Source of the DNA: Promethearchaeota archaeon
Lineage (GTDB): Archaea > Asgardarchaeota > Lokiarchaeia > Sigyniarchaeales > SOKP01
Assembly (NCBI GenBank): GCA_030615145.1
Contig: JAUWZT010000014.1
Location: 1 to 25,052, forward strand
DNA length: 25,052 nucleotides
Direction: 5' to 3'
Part shown: positions 7,487 to 14,775 of the stretch, in pieces
Numbering within the stretch: the first letter of the stretch is position 1
How the letters are laid out: every line of letters begins with the position of its first letter
The notes under the pieces: model-generated
The model's input: only the letters and a program-made list of their open reading frames with translations
Databases searched by the model: none
What the model was told of the DNA's origin: nothing
Position numbers and translations under genes: made by a program

Positions 7487-8455
7487 ATGGGAAAATGGAA
7501 CCTTCCTCCATCTGGCGGGCACATGGACTTACCGGATGGAATATATCTCCAAAATATGAACATTTCTGAAATTCGAGAACGCGTAAAAAAAAACGATGTT
7601 ATAATCATCCCAATCGGGTCTACTGAAAACCACGGTCCAGCAGCTTGTATAGGAGAAGATACATTTTTAGTAACGAGAATGGCTGAAATAATAGCGCAAA
7701 AAACGGGTTGTACAGTTGCCCAACCAACTTGGTACGGTTCTCATCCATATCATCACGTTGGAATGCCTGGTACCATAATAGTTCCAGAAGAAACATTTAA
7801 AGGACTTTTGCGAGCTATAATGGCTGGTTGTTGGAACATGGGTTTTAGAAAAATGATCCTATTAAATGGTCATGGTCACGAGTATGTTATCCCGAGCGCA
7901 ATTCACGAGTGGGCCAAAAACTACCAATTACCTGCCGTTATTTGTAACGTTAATTGGTACCACGCAATTCCAGAATATTGTAAGGACAAAGAACACGGAG
8001 GCCCTTTTGAAACTCCTTTCATTCATGCAGATGAAGCAGAAACCTCTTTTTCAATGACGCTATTTCCAGAAATGGTAAGGAAAATTGATTCTAGCGAAGA
8101 TAACGAAGTTGTCGGATGGATGCCTGATGGGCATGTTGATAAAGCTGGAAATATCTATCAAAAGCCAATCCGATGGTATGGACAAATAGGGTTTGGACCA
8201 ATTGAAGTTGCAGCATATCCTGAAGGTCATGTAGGATGTCCAAGTAAAGCAACTTTCGAGAAAGGCGAACCTGGTATGGAGGCTTTTTTAGATTACTTAG
8301 AGAAATTAGTTGTTGATATATTAAAGACTTTTCCACCAGGAAAATTACCCCCAACTGATAAAATTACCCAACGAGATCCGAAAGAAATTGAACAGTATTT
8401 AAGAGGACCTTTAAATGGTGGAAAAAGCATTTATGAATTGAGATATCCACCTTAA
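7487..8455 (+). CDS. Creatininase-family metal hydrolase, possible IolN role (322 aa)
   Basis: The creatininase fold is clear. Metal-site motifs are GSTENHGP (E47, H49), GEDTF (D58), LLNGHGHE (H129) and HADEAETS (H180 to E185). Family members hydrolyse cyclic amides or C-C/C-N bonds using a two-metal centre. Its position beside IolM- and IolO-like genes suggests hydrolysis of a diketo-inositol ring to 5-keto-L-gluconate, the step assigned to IolN (TM0413) in Thermotoga. I recall that step being assigned to TM0413 but am unsure that protein is of this family. The C-terminus is longer than in minimal creatininases and rich in Pro and Gly. Its start lies 93 nt from that of the divergent epimerase, so the two may share a promoter region. 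Confidence 0.85.
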   Translation: MGKWNLPPSGGHMDLPDGIYLQNMNISEIRERVKKNDVIIIPIGSTENHGPAACIGEDTFLVTRMAEIIAQKTGCTVAQPTWYGSHPYHHVGMPGTIIVPEETFKGLLRAIMAGCWNMGFRKMILLNGHGHEYVIPSAIHEWAKNYQLPAVICNVNWYHAIPEYCKDKEHGGPFETPFIHADEAETSFSMTLFPEMVRKIDSSEDNEVVGWMPDGHVDKAGNIYQKPIRWYGQIGFGPIEVAAYPEGHVGCPSKATFEKGEPGMEAFLDYLEKLVVDILKTFPPGKLPPTDKITQRDPKEIEQYLRGPLNGGKSIYELRYPP

Positions 8456-8469
8456 TTATTTTTTTTTCT
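8456..8469 (+). terminator. T-tract terminator after the creatininase-type gene
   Basis: An uninterrupted run of eight T residues (8459-8466) lies immediately after the stop codon, followed by further T-rich sequence before the convergent gene at 8570. Confidence 0.45.
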
Positions 8470-8569
8470 TATTCTCTATATTTTAACCTTTTAGGATAAT
8501 TTAAAATAAGTTATTTTATTTCATTGATTTGTAAAAAATTTAAAAAAATTTTTAAAAAAATTATTTAAG

Positions 8570-9073
8570 TTAAAGCTTTGATCCACAATATGCGCAATAT
8601 ACGGCCTCATCCTTATTAATAGGCGTTCCACAGCTGGGGCAAAATTTTGAATGTTCTTGAATAACATGCTCTTCTTCCATCTCAACTTGCATTGACTTAG
8701 CGTCTCCGGTTTGAGTAGAAAATTGACCTCTTAACCTACCTGAAGATTTCAGGTCTAAAATAATTGCTCGAATATCTCTGACTGAAATGCCCGTGTTATT
8801 ACTTATCTCTTCTACGGAAATATTAGGATTGTGTTCAAATTCATGCGATACAACATTTTTTAATTTACTACGATTAGTAATGGCTACAATTTGACTTACT
8901 AAAATAGCGGATCCTATCCCAATCCAAAGAAAGTTTATCCAATCAACACGAAATCTCCAAAAACCATCAACTAATCCGTTAATACCCCAGTAAAAAAACA
9001 TACCTGCGAATATTAAAGCACATATCGAGAAACCATTAATATATTGGTCTTTTTTGTATTTCATCTCTATCAT
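8570..9073 (-). CDS. Membrane protein with winged-helix and zinc-ribbon domains (167 aa), copy A
   Basis: Domain order: a short charged start, two membrane helices (about residues 14-33 and 45-65), a winged-helix-like segment (NPNISVEEISNNTGISVRDI, then a predicted recognition helix ending SSGRLRGQFS), an acidic linker, and a C-terminal zinc ribbon CPSCG ... CAYCG. The zinc ribbon sits at the very C-terminus. It is a tandem paralogue of the gene at 9206-9691. The layout suggests a membrane-tethered regulator or adaptor facing the cytoplasm. DNA binding is not proven, since similar winged helices also mediate protein contacts. The starts are separated enough (132 nt between genes) for each to have its own promoter. 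Confidence 0.8.
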   Translation of the reverse strand: MIEMKYKKDQYINGFSICALIFAGMFFYWGINGLVDGFWRFRVDWINFLWIGIGSAILVSQIVAITNRSKLKNVVSHEFEHNPNISVEEISNNTGISVRDIRAIILDLKSSGRLRGQFSTQTGDAKSMQVEMEEEHVIQEHSKFCPSCGTPINKDEAVYCAYCGSKL

Positions 9074-9205
9074 TTACAATTGGTTTTTAATTAAATAAAA
9101 ATACCAATAAATATATCTCTTCTATGGTCCAATTTTTAAAACTATTGATTCAGATTTTAAAAGTTCTTAAAATAAAAAGTAAAATAAAAATTTATATGTT
9201 ATTTG

Positions 9206-9691
9206 TTAAACCTTTGCTCCACAGTAAGCACAATATACTGCAGACTCCTTCTTAATAGGTGTACCACAGTTTGCACAGTAATTCCCTTTTTCTTGAGCCT
9301 CTAATTTATCTGAAGTTGTAACTTCCACATATTTTGCTTCGCCTGTTTTAGTCGAAAATTTACCTCTTAATTCTCCCCTTGCTTTTAAGTCTAACACTAT
9401 TGCTCGAACATCTTTAATCGTAATTCCCGTTTTACTAGCAATTTCCTCAATAGAAGCGTTAGGGTTTTGCTCAAATTCTTGTTTAACGACATTTCTTAGT
9501 TTGCTTCTATTAGTAAGTTTATATATTTGGCTTGAGATTATGGATATTCCAATAGCAATTAAAATGAAGCCTGACCACCACCAGAACCCCCAATTAATCA
9601 AATTATTAAAACCCCAATACAAGAAAGCTCCTGCAATAATTAATCCACAAATACTGAAACCCTCGTTGTATTCATTTCGTTCGTAATGCAT
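9206..9691 (-). CDS. Membrane protein with winged-helix and zinc-ribbon domains (161 aa), copy B
   Basis: It has the same architecture as the gene at 8570-9073: YNEGFSICGLIIAG opens the first of two membrane helices, then NRSKLRNVV, a winged-helix segment (NPNASIEEIASKTGITIKDV), and a terminal zinc ribbon CANCG ... CAYCG. The wing region is nearly identical between the copies (RAIxLDLKxxGxLRGxFSTxTG). The linker before the zinc ribbon is the most divergent part, together with the second membrane helix. A recent tandem duplication followed by membrane-loop and linker change fits. The protein's role is unknown. Confidence 0.8.
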   Translation of the reverse strand: MHYERNEYNEGFSICGLIIAGAFLYWGFNNLINWGFWWWSGFILIAIGISIISSQIYKLTNRSKLRNVVKQEFEQNPNASIEEIASKTGITIKDVRAIVLDLKARGELRGKFSTKTGEAKYVEVTTSDKLEAQEKGNYCANCGTPIKKESAVYCAYCGAKV

Positions 9692-9850
9692 TTTTAATCA
9701 CTTCTTCTTTATATGAAATAATTAGTTGAATGATATATATGAGTTAAAGAGACCAATATTTATAATATTTTTATAATTATTAAATCAATTATTTGGATTT
9801 GATTTTGATCTATTTGAATTACAATAGATTTTGCTTATCTTGAGAAAATT

Positions 9851-10207
9851 TTAAGGAGGAGTGACCGATCGGTTAATTATTTTAAAGATTTCTTTCACAT
9901 CAACTTGGTCCTCAGTTAAAAGGATAATCAACTTTTCGAGAATTTTTATAGATAAAATATAATAATTATCAGAATGAATTATATTAAAATCTGGACTGTG
10001 TAAACCTATACTTTCGGTTGTTTCCTCTGCTAATTCATATAATTGAGAAATATTCAAAGAAATAGAAGCTTTGTTAAACTCTTCCTCATTTATATATGAC
10101 TTTTTAATTACTCCATTTTCCGACGATATCAATATAAAATAAACTCTTGGCCCTAATTCGCTAACAAGTGAATTTAAAATTAAATCTAAATCTAACAAAA
10201 CAGTCAT
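9851..10207 (-). CDS. Roadblock/LC7-like protein (118 aa)
   Basis: The length and pattern fit a single Roadblock/LC7 domain: an N-terminal helix (LDLILNSLVSEL), a strand with small residues (RVYFILISSENGVIKKSY), a long central helix (SISLNISQLYELAEETTESI), two strands (FNIIHSDNYYILSIKIL and EKLIILLTEDQ), and a C-terminal helix. Asgard genomes carry many such proteins, thought to act as regulators or scaffolds for small GTPases. No GTPase gene is in the window. It lies downstream of the longin-like gene on the same strand, 143 nt away, so the two could be linked. The family call rests on pattern and context, not on a diagnostic residue. Confidence 0.6.
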   Translation of the reverse strand: MTVLLDLDLILNSLVSELGPRVYFILISSENGVIKKSYINEEEFNKASISLNISQLYELAEETTESIGLHSPDFNIIHSDNYYILSIKILEKLIILLTEDQVDVKEIFKIINRSVTPP

Positions 10208-10350
10208 TTCTAAATATTTTATAAATCTTTATTTATAAATATGTTTGTGTGAAATTAATTACGAATACGAATGTCCCGTAAAGATTGGAACTTAAAATTA
10301 TTTTGTAAAAAAAAATATATTTGATTTTTCAAACCTAAATAAGAACGCAA

Positions 10351-11151
10351 TTATATATCAAAATATTTATCAACTAAGTGCTCAAAATTGCGAAATTGGC
10401 TTACGTTTCCGTTAAAATCCTCAATACAATCGCAATAATCGTCTAGAAACTCCTCAATTAATAACTCCATAAATCTTTTAATATTTTTTGATTTTGTAAA
10501 GTCCTCAACTAAATACGCAAATATAACGTCCTTTTTAATAGTTAAAAGGAATTGCTGGTTTTCGAAATTAATTGCTTGAAGAGTATCACCCGTATTTTTT
10601 CCAATAACTTCATTAGAAAAAGATAAAATAGCTGATATAAAACCTGATATCGTTATAATATTATCTGCCAAATACTTTTTATCCTTTCTAACTTTCGTAA
10701 ATAGCGAAAGACCTGCCTTGCTTATTACGAAAAGAGCTGAAAGTTCTTTAGCACTAGGAATAGCTCGCTTACACAATTGATTGATTTCTGAAAATGTGGC
10801 GTTCGAACAATATGAATTAACTAATTGTTTTGAGAGCGAACAAAGGCCATCGTATTTAATTAGCTTGTCTGTCTCACTTACATAGAATATAGAAATACTT
10901 TCATCTTCAATTGTATAAAAGTGAACGTAAATTGTATAAGCCCCTAACAATTTAATTCTTTTCCCTTCCTTCTTTTCAAGAATTTCAGAACGATAGAATT
11001 TGATTAGTAATTTGATTAGAGAACGCTTTATCCCCTTACTAAAAACAATATTATAACGCTTCTCAGTCAATGAGACTAACCCAACCCCCAATAGGTCCAT
11101 TGAGCTTGGATGTTCCAATCTTTCTTGATAAACATTCTCTAATACTAGCAT
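10351..11151 (-). CDS. Longin/Roadblock-like two-domain protein (266 aa)
   Basis: Two alpha/beta halves are visible. Residues about 20-110 begin with strand GVGLVSL and YNIVFSKGI, then a helix (SLIKLLIKFYRSEIL), strands AYTIYVHFYTIEDESISIFYVSE, and a helix (SLSKQLVNSYCSN). Residues about 130-250 repeat a similar order: SALFVISKAGLSLFTKV, helix ISGFISAILSF, strands LQAINFENQQFLLTIKKDVIFAYLVED, helix KRFMELLIEEF. This is the alternation of longin and Roadblock folds, common in Asgard proteins linked to GTPase control. The assignment is by pattern only. Its promoter carries the same 13-bp element, at the same distance from the start, as the divergent gene at 11434. Confidence 0.55.
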   Translation of the reverse strand: MLVLENVYQERLEHPSSMDLLGVGLVSLTEKRYNIVFSKGIKRSLIKLLIKFYRSEILEKKEGKRIKLLGAYTIYVHFYTIEDESISIFYVSETDKLIKYDGLCSLSKQLVNSYCSNATFSEINQLCKRAIPSAKELSALFVISKAGLSLFTKVRKDKKYLADNIITISGFISAILSFSNEVIGKNTGDTLQAINFENQQFLLTIKKDVIFAYLVEDFTKSKNIKRFMELLIEEFLDDYCDCIEDFNGNVSQFRNFEHLVDKYFDI

Positions 11152-11172
11152 TTTTTATATTTTTTGATACTT

Positions 11173-11185
11173 TTTTGTGGTAAAA
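11173..11185 (-). promoter_or_regulatory. 13-bp element upstream of the longin-like gene
   Basis: On the minus strand this reads TTTTACCACAAAA and ends exactly 21 nt before the ATG. The identical sequence lies on the plus strand at 11400-11412, also 21 nt before an ATG. The same position in both suggests a shared operator or promoter element. Confidence 0.6.
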
Positions 11186-11399
11186 AATCCCCTTAACAAA
11201 AAGAATTGTGTGTATTATTTAAATTTAGAACACTTTTATATTTAAATGTTTCGTTTTTGTTGTAAAAATGATTTAATGAATCGATTAAAATTTTATTGAA
11301 AAATCAAATTTAAAGGGCAGTTAGATTTAAATAATCTCTATTTTATTATATTTTTGATAAAATATTTTTTCATAACAAAAATGTTAAAATAAAAATAGA

Positions 11400-11412
11400 T
11401 TTTACCACAAAA
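11400..11412 (+). promoter_or_regulatory. 13-bp element upstream of the 98-aa ORF
   Basis: TTTTACCACAAAA, identical to the element at 11173-11185 on the other strand. It is followed by TATA-like CTTATAAAAG and then the ATG at 11434. Together the two copies form inverted repeats bounding a 240-bp segment. Confidence 0.6.
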
Positions 11413-11433
11413 CTTATAAAAGTATATAAAAAT

Positions 11434-11730
11434 ATGTCTGATACAATGAAATTTGATATAGATCTTTATGTTAATCAGTTTAAAAATAAAAAATTCCTTA
11501 TAAAACACTTGATCGATATCGAAAAAATAATTCTTTCCTTCGAATATTCTAAATTTATCAATAGCGTGTACAATTTCTTTAATTCGAAAGTAGAAGGCTC
11601 AGAAGAAAGATTAAACGCTAAACATTACAACGATGCGGGAGAGATTATCGACCGTTTCTGGAAACTATTATTAAACAACGATTCAATTGCCACTTATAAA
11701 TCAAATTTGAAAATAAAATTAAAAATCTAA
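11434..11730 (+). CDS. Hypothetical protein (98 aa) abutting the tRNA-derived repeat
   Basis: I do not recognise this protein. It is Lys-, Asn- and Ile-rich and looks largely helical (KFLIKHLIDIEKIILSFEYSKFI, then GEIIDRFWKLLL). The shared 13-bp element and TATA-like sequence upstream support expression. Its TAA stop (11728-11730) ends one base before the 16-bp copy of the tRNA-Arg 3' end. This position implies that, before the insertion, the gene ended directly against the tRNA gene, convergent with it. A 3' truncation by the insertion is possible but not required. Confidence 0.6.
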   Translation: MSDTMKFDIDLYVNQFKNKKFLIKHLIDIEKIILSFEYSKFINSVYNFFNSKVEGSEERLNAKHYNDAGEIIDRFWKLLLNNDSIATYKSNLKIKLKI

Positions 11731-11746
11731 TGGGCCTGGCAGGATT
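11731..11746. repeat. Distal 16-bp copy of the tRNA-Arg 3' end (att-like)
   Basis: TGGGCCTGGCAGGATT, identical to 13553-13568 where it forms the last 16 nt of tRNA-Arg(TCG), nucleotides 58-73, on the minus strand. It is followed by a T-run, not by more tRNA sequence. A 16-bp GC-rich exact match in this AT-rich DNA is very unlikely by chance. Confidence 0.85.
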
Positions 11747-11899
11747 TTTTTGCTCTATAGAAACAAATTCGTACTATGGTCTTTTTTGTAATTTTAACGA
11801 TTGGGTATAATAAATGTTCCAGAAATTCAATCCATAATTTAGAACAAATCTACTTTCTCTTTACCTTTAAATATAAATATAATCAGTTAAAATTATGAA

Positions 11900-13552
11900 A
11901 TGAAAAAAAAGAAAGTAAGTATATTTAGCATAAGGTTAAAATCAGACAACTCAAATCAAATTTCTCAATTCAATAGAGACTTAAGAAAGACTATTTGTGA
12001 ACTCATTTATTACAAAATCACAAAAGATACTCCAAAATATGATGAAATTGTGGAAAGAACAATTTATGAATTAAAATTTAAAGATTTAGATCACTTTTGG
12101 AAAAATAAAATTACTGAAACCTTTTTAGAGGAAATTAGTAGTAAATTGAATAATGATGATTTTGAGATTCCGATTAAGAATTATATAAAAGATCTTTTCG
12201 AAATTGTTTATAAAATGTATGCTTTAAGTAAAGACAAAAAATTTCTCAATTTTACAGAGTTTATTTCAGAATTAATAGAAGATGGAAATACTCTCTGTGC
12301 AACTGATCGTGGATTAGAATCAATTATTCCCGAAATATATTCCCATCTTAGAGAAAATTTTATTGATGAATTTACACTCAAAAGGGTCAGAAGAAAATCA
12401 AGCAACATTTCTAAATCTTCAAAACGTTCTATTGAACTTTTTAGTAAGAAATTAAAACTTTGTCTAGAAATCTATGATGGTTTATACAATGGAAAATGTG
12501 TAAGTAAAAATTGTAAAGTCAATTATAAAATGCTGCCAGCCTTGGAGTTCCATCATAAACATCCAAATATTAAAACTTCCACTTTTAACGATATTGCTTA
12601 TAAAAGATACGATTATATCAAATCAGAGTTATCTAATCAGCAAGTTGAATTGATTTGTAATAATTGTCATTCTTGTAAGGATTCTACGACATTTAACAAA
12701 TATAGTGAGTTAATATCTCAAAAAAATTTATTCTATGATAAATCTGGGGGACATATATCACCTAGATTAATAAATGAGAATATTGATAAGTATATTATCA
12801 AAAAGCTAAAATTAGATGACAATCTGAACGAATTCCATAAAATAAGATATGAAGTAAAGAAATGGATAAAAAAAAGATATATCGTAGAAGTACTATTTGA
12901 TGGTCATTGTATTAATTGTGGTGAACATAGGTTACCTTGTTTAGAGTTTCATCATGTTAAACCTGAATCTAAGCAAAATGTATGGGGTGAGATTCTTCGA
13001 AGTTGGAGTATTAAAAGAATAATTAAAAGCTTCATTATAAAAGAAGGATGTGTATGCTTGTGTGCTAATTGTCATTCTTTAATTAATTCTAAAAATTTCA
13101 AAGCTTATTATAAAGAAATCTTAGATATGATGAATAGAGATGACATTTTTGAGTTCTATAATAGGTTGGAGAATAATATTCGGGAATCTTATAATAAAGT
13201 TAGAAACTACTATCCTTCAATTCACTTCCGAGATCCCTTGAAAAAGTTATTTGAAAAAGGTGATACTTGGAAAGAAACCCTGATTTATATTTATTATCTT
13301 TCAAGTATAAGAACAGCTATTACTAATAAAAACTTGAATAGAATTATTGGAAAATATGTGAAGATTAATCAATTATTAAATAATGCGTACATTTACAAAA
13401 AAGGGAAAGTTGGAAATGCAATTTTGTTCAGCCTCTCCGATATGGGTAGATTAGAAGCTTTAAACATAATCAAGACATTAAGGAAGGAGAACCCTATTGA
13501 TTTTATGGATTTGGAAGAAGAAATCACTAACAAACTTAATCGAATTAAATAG
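11900..13552 (+). CDS. Double HNH-motif nuclease-like protein (550 aa)
   Basis: Two HNH-type zinc motifs are visible. The first: GKCVSKNC (C200, C205), LEFHHKHP (H218, H219), CNNCH (C253, C256, H257). The second: GHCINCG (C337, C340), LEFHHVKP (H351, H352), CANCH (C388, C391, H392). The LEFHH and CxxCH halves fit the HNH endonuclease pattern, with His as candidate catalytic base and the cysteines holding structural zinc. The first 190 residues and last 140 are helical, Lys/Ile/Asn-rich and unrecognised; they may bind DNA. A TATA-like stretch (TTTAAATATAAATATAA) lies just upstream. The stop codon directly abuts the tRNA-Arg gene. A homing or restriction-type DNase is most likely. Nuclease activity and target are inferred. 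Confidence 0.8.
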   Translation: MKKKKVSIFSIRLKSDNSNQISQFNRDLRKTICELIYYKITKDTPKYDEIVERTIYELKFKDLDHFWKNKITETFLEEISSKLNNDDFEIPIKNYIKDLFEIVYKMYALSKDKKFLNFTEFISELIEDGNTLCATDRGLESIIPEIYSHLRENFIDEFTLKRVRRKSSNISKSSKRSIELFSKKLKLCLEIYDGLYNGKCVSKNCKVNYKMLPALEFHHKHPNIKTSTFNDIAYKRYDYIKSELSNQQVELICNNCHSCKDSTTFNKYSELISQKNLFYDKSGGHISPRLINENIDKYIIKKLKLDDNLNEFHKIRYEVKKWIKKRYIVEVLFDGHCINCGEHRLPCLEFHHVKPESKQNVWGEILRSWSIKRIIKSFIIKEGCVCLCANCHSLINSKNFKAYYKEILDMMNRDDIFEFYNRLENNIRESYNKVRNYYPSIHFRDPLKKLFEKGDTWKETLIYIYYLSSIRTAITNKNLNRIIGKYVKINQLLNNAYIYKKGKVGNAILFSLSDMGRLEALNIIKTLRKENPIDFMDLEEEITNKLNRIK

Positions 13553-13568
13553 TGGGCCTGGCAGGATT
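13553..13568. repeat. Proximal 16-bp repeat within tRNA-Arg (att-like)
   Basis: TGGGCCTGGCAGGATT on the plus strand: discriminator, 3' acceptor strand, 3' T-stem strand and three T-loop bases of tRNA-Arg. It is the partner of 11731-11746. Confidence 0.85.
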
Positions 13569-13627
13569 CGAACCTGCGAAATCCCGCTCCGAAGGCGGGT
13601 ACCCTATCCAGACTAGATTACAAGCCC
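13553..13627 (-). tRNA. tRNA-Arg(TCG)
   Basis: 75 nt, no intron. Acceptor GGGCTTG/CAGGCCC with one G-T pair and discriminator A; anticodon stem CCCGC/GCGGG with loop CTTCGGA (anticodon TCG, reading CGA); variable loop ATTTC; T stem GCAGG/CCTGC with loop TTCGAAT. The last 16 nt are duplicated at 11731-11746. Confidence 0.95.
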
Positions 13628-13673
13628 AATGTAAAAAAATTCAGATTTTATTATTGTTACGCATTATTTCTAA

Positions 13674-13698
13674 AAAATTTTCGCATAGTTTTTATGCG
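13674..13698 (-). terminator. Possible hairpin terminator of the SCP2 gene at 13714
   Basis: A 6-bp perfect stem CGCATA/TATGCG (13682-13687 and 13693-13698) with loop GTTTT lies 15 nt past the stop codon of the minus-strand gene. On that strand a T-run follows it. It could separate that transcript from tRNA-Arg. Confidence 0.35.
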
Positions 13699-13713
13699 CG
13701 TAAAAGCTATTTT

Positions 13714-14175
13714 TTAATCGATATCTTCTGTGAGATAATTCATATTAGTAAAAAAAGACTTTAAAATATTTTTAATTTTGATTAATCCACTCATGTCCTC
13801 ATCTGATCCCCTAATTTTGATTAATCCCCTCATGTAAGCATCTGCTACTTGAATCCTTCGAGTCATGATTTTTCTCAAAACTTTTTTTGTAAGAATGAGG
13901 TGAATGACGTCAATCTCTTCTGAGTTCGCTTCGTAATACGAATTGTTATAAGTTAAAAAACCTTCGACTATTTTAATCCAAATGTTATAGTCAATGTCAT
14001 AAATGTACATGTGGTATATTGTATCTTCGTACAACTTTAAATCTTCATAGATTTCCTTGGAACTATTGGCAATCGTTATTCCCAACTTAATTAACTCATC
14101 TAACGTAGATATAAATTTACTCTCTGTAGATTCTAATGAGTTCAACATCATTACTATCGTGTTTGAGTCAATCAT
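13714..14175 (-). CDS. SCP2-type sterol-carrier-like protein, divergent (153 aa)
   Basis: The order of elements matches the three other SCP2-like genes nearby. These are an N-terminal helix (KFISTLDELIKLGITIAN), a charged segment (EIYEDLKLYEDTIYHMYIYDID), a Trp in the central sheet (YNIWIKIVEGFLTY), and the C-terminal motif ADAYMRGLIKIRGS followed by a helix. In the SCP2 fold these form a hydrophobic tunnel for lipid. It is the most divergent of the four and carries a short internal duplication (MRGLIKIRGSDED, then MSGLIKIKN). Expected to be a soluble lipid- or isoprenoid-binding protein; the ligand is unknown. Confidence 0.65.
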   Translation of the reverse strand: MIDSNTIVMMLNSLESTESKFISTLDELIKLGITIANSSKEIYEDLKLYEDTIYHMYIYDIDYNIWIKIVEGFLTYNNSYYEANSEEIDVIHLILTKKVLRKIMTRRIQVADAYMRGLIKIRGSDEDMSGLIKIKNILKSFFTNMNYLTEDID

Positions 14176-14269
14176 AGCAAAATAACGTCTTATTATATCT
14201 CATTCTTAAGAATTAATAAAATTCGTTTAACCTTATAATAAATCTATGAACAAAATATGAATGTCTAAT

Positions 14270-14314
14270 TTAAAATTTTATATAATATAACGATGTTAAA
14301 ATTTTATATAATAT
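14270..14314. repeat. Two 19-bp direct repeats, 26-bp period
   Basis: TTAAAATTTTATATAATAT occurs at 14270-14288 and again at 14296-14314. The pair lies between two minus-strand SCP2-type genes, upstream of the one ending at 13714 and just past the stop codon of the one at 14329. It may be a duplicated promoter-like segment or a local tandem duplication. Confidence 0.6.
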
Positions 14315-14328
14315 GCCAATTTTTCTGC

Positions 14329-14775
14329 TTAAATACTTGTTAAATAATTTAATCCATTTTTTTTGCTTAAATATTTAAAAAATGTTCGAAAAAGCTTAAT
14401 ATATCTCAAACCTTGAGAGAGAGAACCTTCTACTTTAATTTTTCCCTTCATAAACGCATCCGCACCGCTTATTTCATCCTTTAAAATCTTAATAAATAAA
14501 TCCTTACTAAAAACCATTTTAAATAACGCCTTAAGATTAACCCCCTTCTCGTAATGAAGTTCACCGTGCGAAACTTCGAGCCAATAGCTTAAATTCGCAT
14601 CAAGTATGCATGTTTGGTATATGTCATCAAAACCTATTAATTCTTCCTTGAGTTCTTCAGTATTATTCACGATAGATACTCCTGCCTTAATGATTTTATC
14701 CAAAATATATTCAAATTTCTTACCGTTTTTACCCAACTCTTCCAATATTATATTAATCGGGTTTTGACCTGCCAT
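14329..14775 (-). CDS. SCP2-type sterol-carrier-like protein (148 aa)
   Basis: It follows the same plan as its neighbours: NPINIILEELGKNGKKFEYILDK opens the N-terminal helix, then NNTEELKEELIGFDDIYQTCILDANLSYWLEVSHGELHYEKG, and GADAFMKGKIKVEGSLSQ near the C-terminus. The SYWLEVSHGELHY segment aligns with KFWLKAHDGTLEF of the gene at 15421, and ADAFMKGKIKVEGS with SAYMAGDITVEGN. This supports one family, with lipid binding as the family role. It is more basic than the two plus-strand copies, so it may use a different partner or membrane. Confidence 0.75.
   Translation of the reverse strand: MAGQNPINIILEELGKNGKKFEYILDKIIKAGVSIVNNTEELKEELIGFDDIYQTCILDANLSYWLEVSHGELHYEKGVNLKALFKMVFSKDLFIKILKDEISGADAFMKGKIKVEGSLSQGLRYIKLFRTFFKYLSKKNGLNYLTSI

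Larger units (their letters stand above)
11731..13552 (+). mobile_element. Compact tRNA-Arg-associated insertion carrying one HNH gene (1.82 kb)
   Basis: The segment is bounded by the 16-bp direct repeat at 11731 and the intact tRNA-Arg gene starting at 13553. Such repeats mark elements that integrate into the 3' end of a tRNA gene while keeping the tRNA functional. It holds only the HNH gene, its promoter and a T-rich left edge. There is no tyrosine recombinase, no replication gene and no remnant of either. Either it is mobilised in trans, is a decayed island, or the HNH nuclease itself drives insertion. The cut point within the repeat cannot be fixed, so 11747-13568 is an equivalent description. 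Confidence 0.7.

Noticed and set aside
13552..13764. 70-aa ORF beginning MGLAGFEPAKSRS
   Set aside because: It is the antisense reading of tRNA-Arg, a well-known type of spurious ORF, and continues into intergenic DNA.
14270..14314. Short CRISPR-like array
   Set aside because: There are only two copies, the spacing is 7 bp, and no cas genes are present.
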